Source: Vibrio diazotrophicus (GTDB lineage Bacteria > Pseudomonadota > Gammaproteobacteria > Enterobacterales > Vibrionaceae). From it: a DNA stretch of 64,000 nucleotides. The stretch's first letter is position 1, and the number at the start of each line of letters is the position of its first letter. Both the position numbers and the translations under genes were made by a program. Below the pieces are notes generated by a model, which did no database searches, was not told the DNA's origin, and was given only the letters and a program-made list of their open reading frames with translations. The stretch lies in the NCBI RefSeq assembly GCF_038452265.1, contig NZ_CP151842.1:1302001-1366000 (forward strand), in the 5' to 3' direction. This document shows, piece after piece, positions 47,152 to 55,455 of this stretch.

Positions 47152-47951
47152 TGCTGCCCAGACTCAAATATCAGTTTGAACTGTTTCTTTTGGCGCTCAG
47201 TTTCTTTTCTCGAATTCCTGTGCCCGCCAATTTGCCGTATAGCAGTGAAAGGATGAATCAGTCTGGCCGATATTTTGCGTTGGTTGGAATACTTCTTGGG
47301 GCAATTTGCGCTGGCTTCTATGCTTTAGCTGATCTGCTTTTGACACCTGAAATCAGCATTTTTTTGACCATGGTGCTGAGCTTGATGCTGACCGGAGCCT
47401 TCCATGAAGATGGACTTGCCGATATGGCGGATGGTGTTGGTGGAGGAATGACGGTAGAGCGTCGTTTAAGCATCATGAAAGATAGCCGGATCGGCACTTA
47501 TGGTTCGGCCGCGTTAATAATGGCTCTGTTGGGTAAATATGTGTTGCTGGTTGCGGCCAGCGACATTATTTCCCTTATCCCCATTTGGTTGGTGGGCTAC
47601 ACGTTAAGTCGCGCTGTCGCGTCATCCTTCATCTTCAATACGCCCTATGTGTCCGACAGTGATACTAGCAAAAGTAAACCGTTAGCCCACAAACAGAGCT
47701 ACAACGAATTGGCTGTGGTTGTCATCACTGGTTTAGTGCCTTGCGTGTTGTTAGATGGTTATTTGACTCTGGCCCTTATTGCTTTAGCGGTTGTTTTTCG
47801 TCAGCTATTCAGACGTTGGTTGATCCGCCGACTTGGAGGGTTTACCGGTGACTGTCTGGGGGCTGCACAACAGCTCATGGAATTGATGATCTATCTTGTG
47901 GTTGTCGTTTTTGCGCAAAATGGTTTACCCGTTTTAGGAGCTGAGTGGTGA
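47151..47951 (+). CDS. cobS: Adenosylcobinamide-GDP ribazoletransferase
   Basis: The 266-residue inner-membrane enzyme joins adenosylcobinamide-GDP to alpha-ribazole (phosphate). Motifs: FFSRIPVP at the start, [41 protein letters not shown] (metal-binding acidic cluster) and [17 protein letters not shown]. Several hydrophobic segments are visible. Overlaps both neighbours, indicating tight coupling. Confidence 0.96.
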   Translation: MLPRLKYQFELFLLALSFFSRIPVPANLPYSSERMNQSGRYFALVGILLGAICAGFYALADLLLTPEISIFLTMVLSLMLTGAFHEDGLADMADGVGGGMTVERRLSIMKDSRIGTYGSAALIMALLGKYVLLVAASDIISLIPIWLVGYTLSRAVASSFIFNTPYVSDSDTSKSKPLAHKQSYNELAVVVITGLVPCVLLDGYLTLALIALAVVFRQLFRRWLIRRLGGFTGDCLGAAQQLMELMIYLVVVVFAQNGLPVLGAEW

Positions 47952-48502
47952 CAGTACGCTTGATACTTGGTGGGGCAAGAAGCGGAAAATCCAGTTTTGC
48001 TGAGCAATTAGCAAAGAGCAAAGTGCGTTTTGATAGTACAAAAGCGTTGCACTACGTAGCGACAGCGATCGCATTTGATGAGGAGATGGAGACCCGAATA
48101 CAACATCACCAAAATCAGCGCGGAAATGGCTGGATTGAACATGAATGCCCTTACGAATTGGCGCAAACTCTTGAGCAGTTATCTAGTGATGATGTAGTGC
48201 TGGTGGACTGCCTGACACTTTGGTTGAATAACGTGATTTACAATCACGGTCAAATGCGCGATTCGAAACAAATAGAGTTGGTAATCCGGCATCTTATCGA
48301 TGTGTTAAAACAGAGTCGGGCAGATATTACGTTGGTATCCAATGAAGTCGGCATGGGGCTAACACCTGAAGGTGAAGTATCGCGTCTATTTATTGAATAT
48401 GCAGGTTTGATGAATCAATGGATTGGAGAGCTCTCTTCTGAGGTAATTTTCGTCGCCGCTGGTTTAGCAAAAGTACTAAAGGGACCAAACTCAGAGTTGT
48501 AA
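47948..48502 (+). CDS. cobU: Adenosylcobinamide kinase / guanylyltransferase
   Basis: The protein has 184 residues from the GTG at 47948, which has AGGAG seven bases upstream and overlaps the cobS stop by three bases; a GTG one codon earlier is possible. The P-loop GGARSGKS, the His-rich [16 protein letters not shown] (phospho/guanylyl site) and [14 protein letters not shown] are family markers. It phosphorylates and then guanylylates adenosylcobinamide. The three genes suit salvage of cobinamide rather than de novo corrin synthesis, since no corrin-ring genes are present here. Confidence 0.95.
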   Translation: MTVRLILGGARSGKSSFAEQLAKSKVRFDSTKALHYVATAIAFDEEMETRIQHHQNQRGNGWIEHECPYELAQTLEQLSSDDVVLVDCLTLWLNNVIYNHGQMRDSKQIELVIRHLIDVLKQSRADITLVSNEVGMGLTPEGEVSRLFIEYAGLMNQWIGELSSEVIFVAAGLAKVLKGPNSEL

Positions 48503-48767
48503 ACTGCGGTGTGTGATAAAAGAAAATCCAAAATTGAGATTTAAGACAAGCGTTTCAACGAATTGGAACTGATAGGGTATAGAGTCTCAATAACAGTTAG
48601 GATAGAATTCGCCTTCAATGTCATTCAGTTAATAGTCGAACAGGTTATCAAAGTACAGCAGGCATATTTCATTTTATATTGAAGTTCAGCTCAATAAGTG
48701 AGATCGCTTCAACATAAATTGTTTGCTCAATTCTTTAACATACCGCTGTGCAATAAAGGAGTAGCGC

Positions 48768-49796
48768 ATGACGAAGTCTCTATTTCGCCAATCTTTTCTC
48801 TTCGACAGTCTAGATCTTGAACAATCCGTAAAGTGTACAGCGGTGACTACACCGGCAGGCGTCACTCTCAAATTGCTTCAACGCGGTATTTTAGAAGTTG
48901 TGCCAGCTAAACACGACGACGATACCAAAAACATCGTTATTTCTTGTGGTATTCATGGCGACGAAACGGCTCCAATGGAGCTTATCGATAAACTCGTGAA
49001 TGATATTTTGAGTGGCTTCCAGACGGTAAACGAAAGATGTTTATTCATCATCGCGAATCCTGAAGCAACCAAGCTGCATAAACGTTCATTAGATGAAGAT
49101 TTGAATCATCTGTTTGACGAAAAAGCCCACGAAGAAAGCAAAGAACTAGCCATAGCAGATAACCTTAAACTGGTGATTAAGGATTTCTATGCTGAGAGCG
49201 ATGTAAAGTCTCGCTGGCATTTAGATCTGCATTGCGCTTATCGTGATTCAAAACATTATTCATTTGCGGTCAGCCCTAAATCGCGTCATCCAGTGCGCAG
49301 TAAAGAGCTATTGGATTTTGTCGAGAATGGTCACATTGATGCAGTGATGTTCTCTAATGCGCCAGCAAGTACTTTTAGTTGGTACAGTGCGGAAACCTAC
49401 GCTGCACAAGCCATGATGATTGAACTCGGTCGTGTCGCTGAAATCGGCTCTAACGATTTACAGTGCCTAACGGCATTTGATTTGTCGCTACGTGATTTGG
49501 TTTCCAGAAGCCAATCTGAGCATTTACCTAGAAAGGCTACGATGTACCGCGTGAGCCGAACGATTGTTCGTATTCATGACGACTTTGATTTCTTGTTTGA
49601 CGATAATATCTCCAACTTTACGAGCTTTATGCATGGCGAAGTTTTTGGTCATGATGGCGATAAACCACTGATGGCGAAAAATGAAGAGGAAGCGATCGTG
49701 TTTCCCAATCGTCATGCAGCGGTGGGCGAACGTGCTGCATTAATGGTGTGTAAAGTAAAAATTCGTTATGAAGACGGTCAAGCGGTATACGATTAA
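48768..49796 (+). CDS. astE: Succinylglutamate desuccinylase
   Basis: The 342-residue zinc hydrolase releases succinate and glutamate in the last step of the arginine succinyltransferase pathway. Zinc ligands: HxxE in CGIHGDETAPMELID, and His in WHLDLHCAYRDSKHYSFA. The Glu in MMIELGRVAEIG is catalytic. It is separate from astABCD, which are not in this window, and lies between cobU and btuC with its own terminator. An A/G-rich ribosome-binding site (AAAGGAG) precedes the ATG. Confidence 0.95.
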   Translation: MTKSLFRQSFLFDSLDLEQSVKCTAVTTPAGVTLKLLQRGILEVVPAKHDDDTKNIVISCGIHGDETAPMELIDKLVNDILSGFQTVNERCLFIIANPEATKLHKRSLDEDLNHLFDEKAHEESKELAIADNLKLVIKDFYAESDVKSRWHLDLHCAYRDSKHYSFAVSPKSRHPVRSKELLDFVENGHIDAVMFSNAPASTFSWYSAETYAAQAMMIELGRVAEIGSNDLQCLTAFDLSLRDLVSRSQSEHLPRKATMYRVSRTIVRIHDDFDFLFDDNISNFTSFMHGEVFGHDGDKPLMAKNEEEAIVFPNRHAAVGERAALMVCKVKIRYEDGQAVYD

Positions 49797-49837
49797 AAGG
49801 TTTATCACTCGTCTTTTATATTGAAGCTTTATATTTG

Positions 49838-49872
49838 AATGGCTTAACGGTAAGGTTAAGCCATTCTTTTTT
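49838..49872 (+). terminator. Terminator after astE
   Basis: Perfect stem AATGGCTTAAC / GTTAAGCCATT with a six-base loop and then CTTTTTT. Confidence 0.9.
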
Positions 49873-49899
49873 GAACCGTTATTTTTTACATGAACGTCT

Positions 49900-50895
49900 A
49901 TGGATTTTAGTCAACTCATGCTGCTTAAGCAGCAGCGCTGGATACGAGCAGGCTATCTTTTGCTCGCATTGTTAGCATTAGCCAGCGTGGTCTATCTGAT
50001 GGTTGGTGAAATCTTTATCTCGCCTTTCAGTTCCTTTGATACACTCGAAACTCGTTTGGTGTTTGATTTACGTTTGCCAAGGCTTTTTGCTGCCATGATG
50101 ATTGGCGCTGCATTAGCGGTTTCCGGTGCAACTCTTCAAGTGTTACTTGGTAACGTGCTGGCAGAGCCGGGGATTATAGGTATCTCTGGCGGTGCAAGCG
50201 TTGCGATGGTGATCCTGCTGTTCTTCTTCCCGGCTATCGCTAGCCCTGAAGCTTTTATGATTTCTGCAATTATAGGGGCTCTGATCTTTACTTTATTGCT
50301 GGTGTTTATCGCCAACGCAATGAGGCTTACAACAACCCGACTGCTTTTGGTGGGGGTTGCGCTGGGTATCTTGTCTGGTTCTGTCGTCACATGGGCATTT
50401 TATTTCAGTGATGAACTGAGCTTACGTCAACTTATGTACTGGCTTATGGGGAGTATTGGCGGTGCTAGTTGGTATCAACACACTCTTACTCTTATCGCAT
50501 TGCCTGTTATGGGATGGTTGCTTTATCAGGGATCCGTATTGGACAAACTGATGCTTGGAGAAACCCATGCTAAACAGCTAGGTGTAGATGTTGCCAGCAT
50601 TCGCTGGAAACTGATCATCGCCGTATCCGTTTTAGTAGGTGCTGCGGTTGCTCTAGGAGGCGTGATAGGCTTTGTTGGCTTGGTGGTGCCCCATTTATTG
50701 CGCTTAGCTCTAGGCTCTGAAAACCGCATGCTATTGCCACTGAGTGCTGTCAGCGGCGCTCTTCTGATGGTATTAGCTGATATTGTTGCGCGCTTGGCTC
50801 TGGATTCTGCAGAGCTGCCATTAGGCGTTGTCACTACCACTATTGGCGCACCCATTTTTATTTGGATGCTGGTAAGAAATCATGATTCGCGTTAA
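49900..50895 (+). CDS. btuC: Vitamin B12 ABC transporter permease
   Basis: The 331-residue permease has about ten membrane helices. The family pattern is visible: [48 protein letters not shown] and [43 protein letters not shown] and [21 protein letters not shown] follow. It forms the membrane channel for cobalamin with BtuD. It overlaps btuD by 14 bases. No cobalamin riboswitch is visible in the short gap upstream. The binding protein btuF is not in the window. Confidence 0.94.
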   Translation: MDFSQLMLLKQQRWIRAGYLLLALLALASVVYLMVGEIFISPFSSFDTLETRLVFDLRLPRLFAAMMIGAALAVSGATLQVLLGNVLAEPGIIGISGGASVAMVILLFFFPAIASPEAFMISAIIGALIFTLLLVFIANAMRLTTTRLLLVGVALGILSGSVVTWAFYFSDELSLRQLMYWLMGSIGGASWYQHTLTLIALPVMGWLLYQGSVLDKLMLGETHAKQLGVDVASIRWKLIIAVSVLVGAAVALGGVIGFVGLVVPHLLRLALGSENRMLLPLSAVSGALLMVLADIVARLALDSAELPLGVVTTTIGAPIFIWMLVRNHDSR

Positions 50896-51637
50896 TAGCC
50901 TGCACGTTAAAGAACGTTTACTACCTTTGTCATTCCAATGCCAAGCAGGGGAAATACTTCATGTTGTTGGTCCTAATGGCAGTGGTAAAAGCACGCTTCT
51001 CTCTGCATTGGCTGGGGTGATTGACTGTGCAGGAGATGTTTTCCTCGGCGATTTTGATATCAAGAAAAACTCTTTGAGTGAGTTGGCTTTGCGCAGAGCT
51101 TACCTATCTCAGAGTGAGAAGCCCGCTTTTAATCTCGATGTCTTCCAATACCTCGCGTTATCTCTCCCCATTAATAGTTCACTGCATGACTCTAAAGTTA
51201 AAGAAGCGGTGAAGCTGTTTACTCATTTATTGAAGATTGACGATAAGCTTCACCGCTCTATTCATCAGTTATCTGGTGGAGAATGGCAACGCGTGCGACT
51301 CGCAGGTAGCTGTCTGCAAGTTTGGCCTGCTATTAATCCTTATGCTCAACTCCTTATTCTTGATGAACCAGGTGCACCATTAGATATCGCCCAAGAAGGG
51401 ATGCTTTATCAATTGATTGCGAAAATGGCGCAAGAGGGATTGGCTGTTGTTATGGCGAACCACGATTTGAACCGAAGCTTGCAGAACGCAAACAAAGTGT
51501 TGCTGCTTGAGCAAGGTGTCGTACAGAGTATCGGTGAGCCGAAAGAAGTCTTAAGTGAAGATAATTTACGTAATGTGTTTAACACTTCTGTGAGATGTGT
51601 CTCTCTTGATGGTAAACCATACTTGGTTTTCGATTAG
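50882..51637 (+). CDS. btuD: Vitamin B12 ABC transporter ATPase
   Basis: The 251-residue ABC ATPase has Walker [10 protein letters not shown], signature [12 protein letters not shown], Walker [14 protein letters not shown] and the H-loop ANHDLNRSL. It powers BtuC in taking cobalamin or cobinamide from the periplasm. The product would feed the CobTSU enzymes encoded 3 kb upstream. Confidence 0.94.
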   Translation: MIRVNSLHVKERLLPLSFQCQAGEILHVVGPNGSGKSTLLSALAGVIDCAGDVFLGDFDIKKNSLSELALRRAYLSQSEKPAFNLDVFQYLALSLPINSSLHDSKVKEAVKLFTHLLKIDDKLHRSIHQLSGGEWQRVRLAGSCLQVWPAINPYAQLLILDEPGAPLDIAQEGMLYQLIAKMAQEGLAVVMANHDLNRSLQNANKVLLLEQGVVQSIGEPKEVLSEDNLRNVFNTSVRCVSLDGKPYLVFD

Positions 51638-51642
51638 TTTTG

Positions 51643-51655
51643 GTGCACTGAGCAC
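51643..51655 (+). promoter_or_regulatory. Inverted repeat, possible enhancer-binding site
   Basis: GTGC-ACTGA-GCAC is a perfect short inverted repeat, about 107 bases upstream of the -24 element at 51762. That is a normal distance for an activator of sigma54 RNA polymerase. It does not match the NtrC (GCAC-N-GTGC) or LuxO (TTGCA-N3-TGCAA) sites. Confidence 0.35.
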
Positions 51656-51732
51656 AAATCTGGGTCAGTTTCAAAAGGTCTTGTGTACTAACTTATTGTT
51701 TATATTAAGGGTGAAAGATTAATTTCTTTAAA

Positions 51733-51745
51733 TATCAATTAGTTA
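51733..51745 (+). promoter_or_regulatory. IHF consensus site
   Basis: TATCAA-TTAG-TTA is a full match to WATCAANNNNTTR. It lies between the inverted repeat and the -24/-12 promoter, the classical position for IHF to bend DNA at a sigma54 promoter. The surroundings are AT-rich, so chance is possible. Confidence 0.45.
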
Positions 51746-51761
51746 TTATTTATTTAAAAGT

Positions 51762-51777
51762 TGGCACACTATTAGCA
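51762..51777 (+). promoter_or_regulatory. Sigma54 (-24/-12) promoter
   Basis: TGGCACACTATTAGCA contains GG and GC with exactly ten bases between them and the strong TGGCAC half. The -12 half is TAGC, one base off TTGC. No sigma70 pair with proper spacing fits better here. Confidence 0.55.
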
Positions 51778-51787
51778 TTAATAAGAG

Positions 51788-51859
51788 TGATACATTCTCG
51801 TTCTTGTTAGGCTTTTTATAGTCTCATTAGCCACCTTGCTCCCAAGGTGGCCTTTTTTT
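51788..51859 (+). ncRNA. Candidate sigma54-dependent small RNA
   Basis: From the predicted start about 12 bases after the -12 element to the terminator, a transcript of about 72 bases would be made. It holds no start codon with a ribosome-binding site that leads to a sensible peptide. It ends in the hairpin GCCACCTTG / CAAGGTGGC plus T run, the form of an Hfq-bound sRNA 3' end. It does not match the Qrr RNAs as I recall their conserved core. The gene on the right is read in the opposite direction, so the promoter has no protein-coding target. Confidence 0.45.
51830..51859 (+). terminator. Strong terminator of the candidate small RNA
   Basis: Perfect 9-bp stem GCCACCTTG / CAAGGTGGC with a CTCC loop and eight T residues (after one C). 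It lies 193 bases past btuD, so it is far for that gene alone. Confidence 0.9.
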
Positions 51860-51912
51860 ATCTGCAATTCCGCTAGCCTAAAGGCTGCCGACATTCAAAA
51901 AGCAGTTAAAAA

Positions 51913-52488
51913 CTATTGAGTTAGAGCTTCTAGGTTTGCTGGACGGTAATAAACGGACTTCAGGACTTTACCTTGACGAATGGTTTTGCTTTCAGACACG
52001 AAGTCTTCTGCACATTTCGCGATGAGATAATCGCCTTTTTGTACAGCCATTAGTTTAATACCTTGCTCAGCGTAGAACGCTTCTGTATCGCCATATTCTT
52101 TTTCGTTGCGACAAACTTTGCTCATGTTGGAGCTATGAACCTCATCCCAACAAGGAAGGAAATCAATACCACGATTGACCGCAACATTCAGTAGTAGGTC
52201 GATCAAGTAGCTGATGGCGATGTTGTCATTGATATTGCGATGACCAAGGTGCACGAGGCGACCCATAAGTACATATACGCTGTCCACAATCGCATCCGCT
52301 TGTTCAGTTTTGCTGTCTGCTTCAGCCAGTTCGGTCAGTTCTTCGATGGCTAATGAGGTATGAAGGGTATCTGCTTTTGCATCTAAGCTTGCTGGGTCCG
52401 CTACTGGTAAGTCAAAAGTGCTACGGAATTCGTTGATGTCGCGGTATAGGTGATCGTAAATTTCTTGTGTCAGCTTAGATAAATGCAT
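51913..52488 (-). CDS. MazG/HisE-like all-alpha NTP pyrophosphohydrolase
   Basis: The 191-residue protein has the metal-binding core of the all-alpha NTP-PPase superfamily: IEELTELAEA then QADAIVDSVYVLMG (the ExxE...ExxD-type pattern). A later segment, CWDEVHSSNMSKVCRNEKEYG, matches the PRA-PH/MazG-like group. These enzymes split NTPs to NMP and pyrophosphate and clean the nucleotide pool. The substrate is unknown. Not linked to histidine synthesis genes here. Monocistronic. Confidence 0.75.
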   Translation of the reverse strand: MHLSKLTQEIYDHLYRDINEFRSTFDLPVADPASLDAKADTLHTSLAIEELTELAEADSKTEQADAIVDSVYVLMGRLVHLGHRNINDNIAISYLIDLLLNVAVNRGIDFLPCWDEVHSSNMSKVCRNEKEYGDTEAFYAEQGIKLMAVQKGDYLIAKCAEDFVSESKTIRQGKVLKSVYYRPANLEALTQ

Positions 52489-52608
52489 GGGTTCAATCCA
52501 GTTGAAAATAAACAGGTCGTCATAGTACCAAAGCTCGTACTACAAATACAAAACAAGACGCTAATCGCGTCTTGTTTAAGTGGTCATGAAAGGGCTATGC
52601 CAATTCAC

Positions 52609-52959
52609 TTAAAGATACATTTTTGCCAGTTCTGAAGGCTCAAGTTCTTTTCCGTCTAAAGTTTGGTTCCAGTTAGTGCCAACAAGAACGCCGTCTTCAT
52701 CAAGAGTGATCAGCCAATCTTCAACGAAAATATCCAGTGGGATCTCTAGAACTTCGAAGTCTGCCCATTCTTCAACATTGTGCAGCTCAGCGTCTTCTTT
52801 TGAAGACCAGAAAGGCATTACTTCGCTTTCTTCAAATTCTGTTGATTCACAAGATAACCAACCTTCTTCATTACGCAAACCCCAAACCAGTTGGTTTTCT
52901 TGGGTTTCTTTGATGAAAAGTTCTAGGTTAGCTTGAACATCTGCTGTTAATTTGCTCAT
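52609..52959 (-). CDS. DUF2750 protein
   Basis: The 116-residue acidic protein has the DUF2750 pattern: ...WGLRNEEGWLSCES.EFE.SEVMPFWSSKEDAEL....EWADFEVLEIPLDIFVEDWL..LDEDGVLVGTNW. The family is small, cytoplasmic and of unknown function. It starts with ATG after a good upstream purine run and seems monocistronic. Confidence 0.82.
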   Translation of the reverse strand: MSKLTADVQANLELFIKETQENQLVWGLRNEEGWLSCESTEFEESEVMPFWSSKEDAELHNVEEWADFEVLEIPLDIFVEDWLITLDEDGVLVGTNWNQTLDGKELEPSELAKMYL

Positions 52960-53042
52960 TTTATTTTCTCATTAAGAATGATGCACGAAGGGTAGCACTT
53001 TGAGGCATTTTTTCCCATTAAGATTTGGATAACTCACAATAA

Positions 53043-53066
53043 AAAGGCGGCTAATCGGCCGCCTTT
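53043..53066 (-). terminator. Terminator of the tolC-like/ompA-like operon
   Basis: Stem AAAGGCGGC / GCCGCCTTT. On the leftward strand it is followed by a T run, 14 bases after the stop of the OmpA-like gene. Confidence 0.87.
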
Positions 53067-53080
53067 ACTGATATGTAGGT

Positions 53081-53704
53081 TTATTTAGGCAGTGCCGTAA
53101 ATATGCTCCACTCTTTGACGATTGCACCTTTGTAGCCAACCACCGTCGCTGTCACTCGACGATTTAGTGCATGAGCGACTTGTGTATCACCATGAGAAGC
53201 AAGTTCAGTGTCGCCGAAACCAACAATTCTCACTCTGTTGCGCTCAACACCGTAGCGTAGTAATTGAGCTTCTACTGCTTCAGAACGTCGTTTAGATAGG
53301 TTGAGGTTATATTCTTCGCTACCGACTTTACTTGCATAGCCTTTGATTTCAATAGAAGCAGAAGGGTAGGTGTTTAAAAATTCTGCCATTTGACGAATCT
53401 GACTAACAAACACCGGAGGAATATCACTAGAATCATTAGCAAATAGGATGTGTAAGCTTTGTAGCTTCGACGTTTTAACAAAGGTACCACACCCGTCATT
53501 ATCGATTTCCGATAGTGAAGGAGTATCTGGGCAAAGATCCCGAGCGTTGATTACACCATCGTTATCATCATCTTCAAGATCTGCGACTTGATTGATCTGC
53601 GGTAGAGCAATGTAATCATATTCATCGCTAGCTACATTTTCTTCAGCATAAGCGAACATCGCAGCACTTAACGTCGCTGTAAGAATAACAAATGTGCCTT
53701 TCAT
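53081..53704 (-). CDS. OmpA-family envelope protein linked to the adhesin secretion system
   Basis: The 207-residue protein has a signal peptide (MKGTFVILTATLSAAMFAYA). Residues 40-70 hold a thrombospondin-3-like calcium motif (DLEDDDNDGVINARDLCPDTP, then CG). Residues about 85-200 form an OmpA-type peptidoglycan-binding domain (IEIKGYASKVGSEEYNLNLSKRRSEAVEAQL; GFGDTELA). Only one base separates it from the upstream tolC-like gene, so they are co-transcribed. Such OmpA-like genes are frequent partners of type I secretion loci for giant adhesins. Confidence 0.85.
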   Translation of the reverse strand: MKGTFVILTATLSAAMFAYAEENVASDEYDYIALPQINQVADLEDDDNDGVINARDLCPDTPSLSEIDNDGCGTFVKTSKLQSLHILFANDSSDIPPVFVSQIRQMAEFLNTYPSASIEIKGYASKVGSEEYNLNLSKRRSEAVEAQLLRYGVERNRVRIVGFGDTELASHGDTQVAHALNRRVTATVVGYKGAIVKEWSIFTALPK

Positions 53705-53705
53705 C

Positions 53706-55019
53706 TTAGTATTTCACCTTCTCTGTCCATTCCGGAGCGACATCAACTCGCAATGCATCTAGTAAATTACCTGTAGCGTTCATAACGCGATACTTTGCAT
53801 ATTGCTCAGCGTATTTCGCATCCAAATAGTCTTTACGGGCTTCAAACAGTTCATTTTCTGTATTGAGTAAGTCAAGAAGCGTACGTTGACCAATCAAATA
53901 CTGTTTGCGATATGAAGCAACGGTTTGGGAAGTTGAATCCACATGGTCAGCTAAAAATTCTTTTTGCTGCAGCGTCAGATCGAGAGCGCTCCATGACAAA
54001 CGTAAGCCTTCCTCTACGGCACGGAATGTATTTTCACGTAAATCTTTTGCTTTATTGAGTTGATAAGCGGCGCTTTCGGATTGATCACTATCGCTACCAC
54101 CATTGAAAATGTTATAGCGTAATCTCACCATTGCACTGAGTTCATCACCACTGCCTTCCTTACCTCCCGCATCGTCATACCAACGTTGAGATGCTTCCAA
54201 CGAAATAGTTGGATAGTAGGGCGCTTTTGACTGTTTATATTGAAAACGAGCTGCGTCTACATCTGTTTGCGCCACTTTAATGACTGGATGTTCATCGAAT
54301 GCTTTTTTCAGAGCGTCATCAATAGTGTAAGAAATTGCAGTACTGTCCGCTCGAGGAAAGGTTAAACCTAAAGGCTCTTGACCGACTAAACGGCGAAATT
54401 GAGTATGCGTATCGTACAAATTGTTTTGTGCCGCAAGTAAGTTACCCATTGCTTTAGCGATGCGAGCTTCAACTTGAGTTACATCGGCGATAGACCCTAC
54501 ACCAGAATCAGCACGTTTTTTTATATCACGATAGATTTCTTTATGCGTTGCCAGGTTTTTTTCTGAAAGTACGAGAATTTCGTAAGCTTTGGTCGCTTCA
54601 AGATAAACATCAGTGACTTCTAGTGCTTTATTAGAAGCATCAGCAAGAAGTTGGTAGCGGTCTGATTCTGCTTCAGCAGCTGTACGATCCATATCATTTA
54701 ATGTTGATGAGCCATCCCAAATAAGTTGATTAAGAGTGAGGGCTGCATCTTTACGAGTCATATCTGTATCAGGATTACCAGTAGACGAGGCGGGATTTAT
54801 ACCTTCGTATCCAATACCAGCATCGAGGTCGATTTTAGGTAAATATGCCCCAGAAGAAGCATTTGAATCAGATAAGCGACTTTTATATTGGTTAAACGCA
54901 CTTTTCAATTCAGGGTTTGCAGCAAGAGTCAATGACACAGCTTGTTCAAGTGTCTGTGCAGACACGGATCCTGCGAGCACTAAAGAGCAGAAAAGTGTTT
55001 TAGTTGGTAACCCTTTCAA
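53706..55019 (-). CDS. TolC-family outer-membrane channel (LapE-type)
   Basis: The protein has 437 residues from a TTG at 55019 that has GGAG six bases upstream and gives the clean signal peptide ending VSAQ; ATG codons further upstream lack a good site. Two similar OEP halves are visible, with coiled-coil helices (LEQAVSLTLAANPELKSAFNQYKSRLSDSN; IDDALKKAFDEHPVIKVAQTDVDAARFQYKQSKAPYYPTISLEASQRW). The C-terminal YRKQYLIGQRTLLDLLNTENELFEARKDYLDAKYAEQYAKYRVMNATG is the TolC/LapE/AggA pattern. It would form the outer-membrane pore for the divergent adhesin. The ABC and adaptor proteins are not in the window. Confidence 0.88.
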   Translation of the reverse strand: MKGLPTKTLFCSLVLAGSVSAQTLEQAVSLTLAANPELKSAFNQYKSRLSDSNASSGAYLPKIDLDAGIGYEGINPASSTGNPDTDMTRKDAALTLNQLIWDGSSTLNDMDRTAAEAESDRYQLLADASNKALEVTDVYLEATKAYEILVLSEKNLATHKEIYRDIKKRADSGVGSIADVTQVEARIAKAMGNLLAAQNNLYDTHTQFRRLVGQEPLGLTFPRADSTAISYTIDDALKKAFDEHPVIKVAQTDVDAARFQYKQSKAPYYPTISLEASQRWYDDAGGKEGSGDELSAMVRLRYNIFNGGSDSDQSESAAYQLNKAKDLRENTFRAVEEGLRLSWSALDLTLQQKEFLADHVDSTSQTVASYRKQYLIGQRTLLDLLNTENELFEARKDYLDAKYAEQYAKYRVMNATGNLLDALRVDVAPEWTEKVKY

Positions 55020-55455
55020 GATGAACTCCATCAAAAATGACATGTACAACGGACATCGAGTCTAAGGCAAAAGGAGTCTCATTGATAAGACGAGTACTTA
55101 GATGTGTCAAAAATGTGACTAAAAATGTGATGAATATAGGTTTTTTGCATAGTTTTAGGTTGATGTATAACAAATGCTTTATGTAACACATTAATGAATA
55201 AGTATTTTCTGTATGTAATGCGGTAAGAAAAACCTTACACAAATGCTATCATGAAATGTGATGTTAATTCATGGAATTATTTGTCGTAAAAATAAGAAGT
55301 GTCAATAAAATGTTATTTTGATGCAATTTTCACCTTTGTTAGACGGTTTAACGATGATATCGTAAGTCAGATTTTTCCCACAAAATATTCGGGGTTATAT
55401 CGAATATTAGACGGTTAAATATATAACTGTTTGTAACGTGTATTTTGAGGCTTAT
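55020..55455. promoter_or_regulatory. Divergent control region of the secretion and adhesin genes
   Basis: About 435 AT-rich bases hold both promoters. Visible structure: a perfect 8-bp inverted repeat AATATTCG / CGAATATT with a nine-base spacer at 55384-55408, close to the adhesin start, and a 10-bp direct repeat TTAGACGGTT at 55339 and 55407. The regulator is unknown. c-di-GMP-responsive activators are a reasonable guess from the gene context, but no known consensus was recognised. Confidence 0.5.
55384..55408. promoter_or_regulatory. Candidate operator of the adhesin gene
   Basis: AATATTCG - nine bases - CGAATATT, a perfect inverted repeat, centred about 60 bases upstream of the adhesin ATG. 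Dimensions suit a dimeric regulator. Confidence 0.45.

Noticed and set aside
49797..49899. Cobalamin riboswitch before btuC
   Set aside because: The gap is only 103 bases and most of it is the astE terminator; no B12-box-like sequence is visible.
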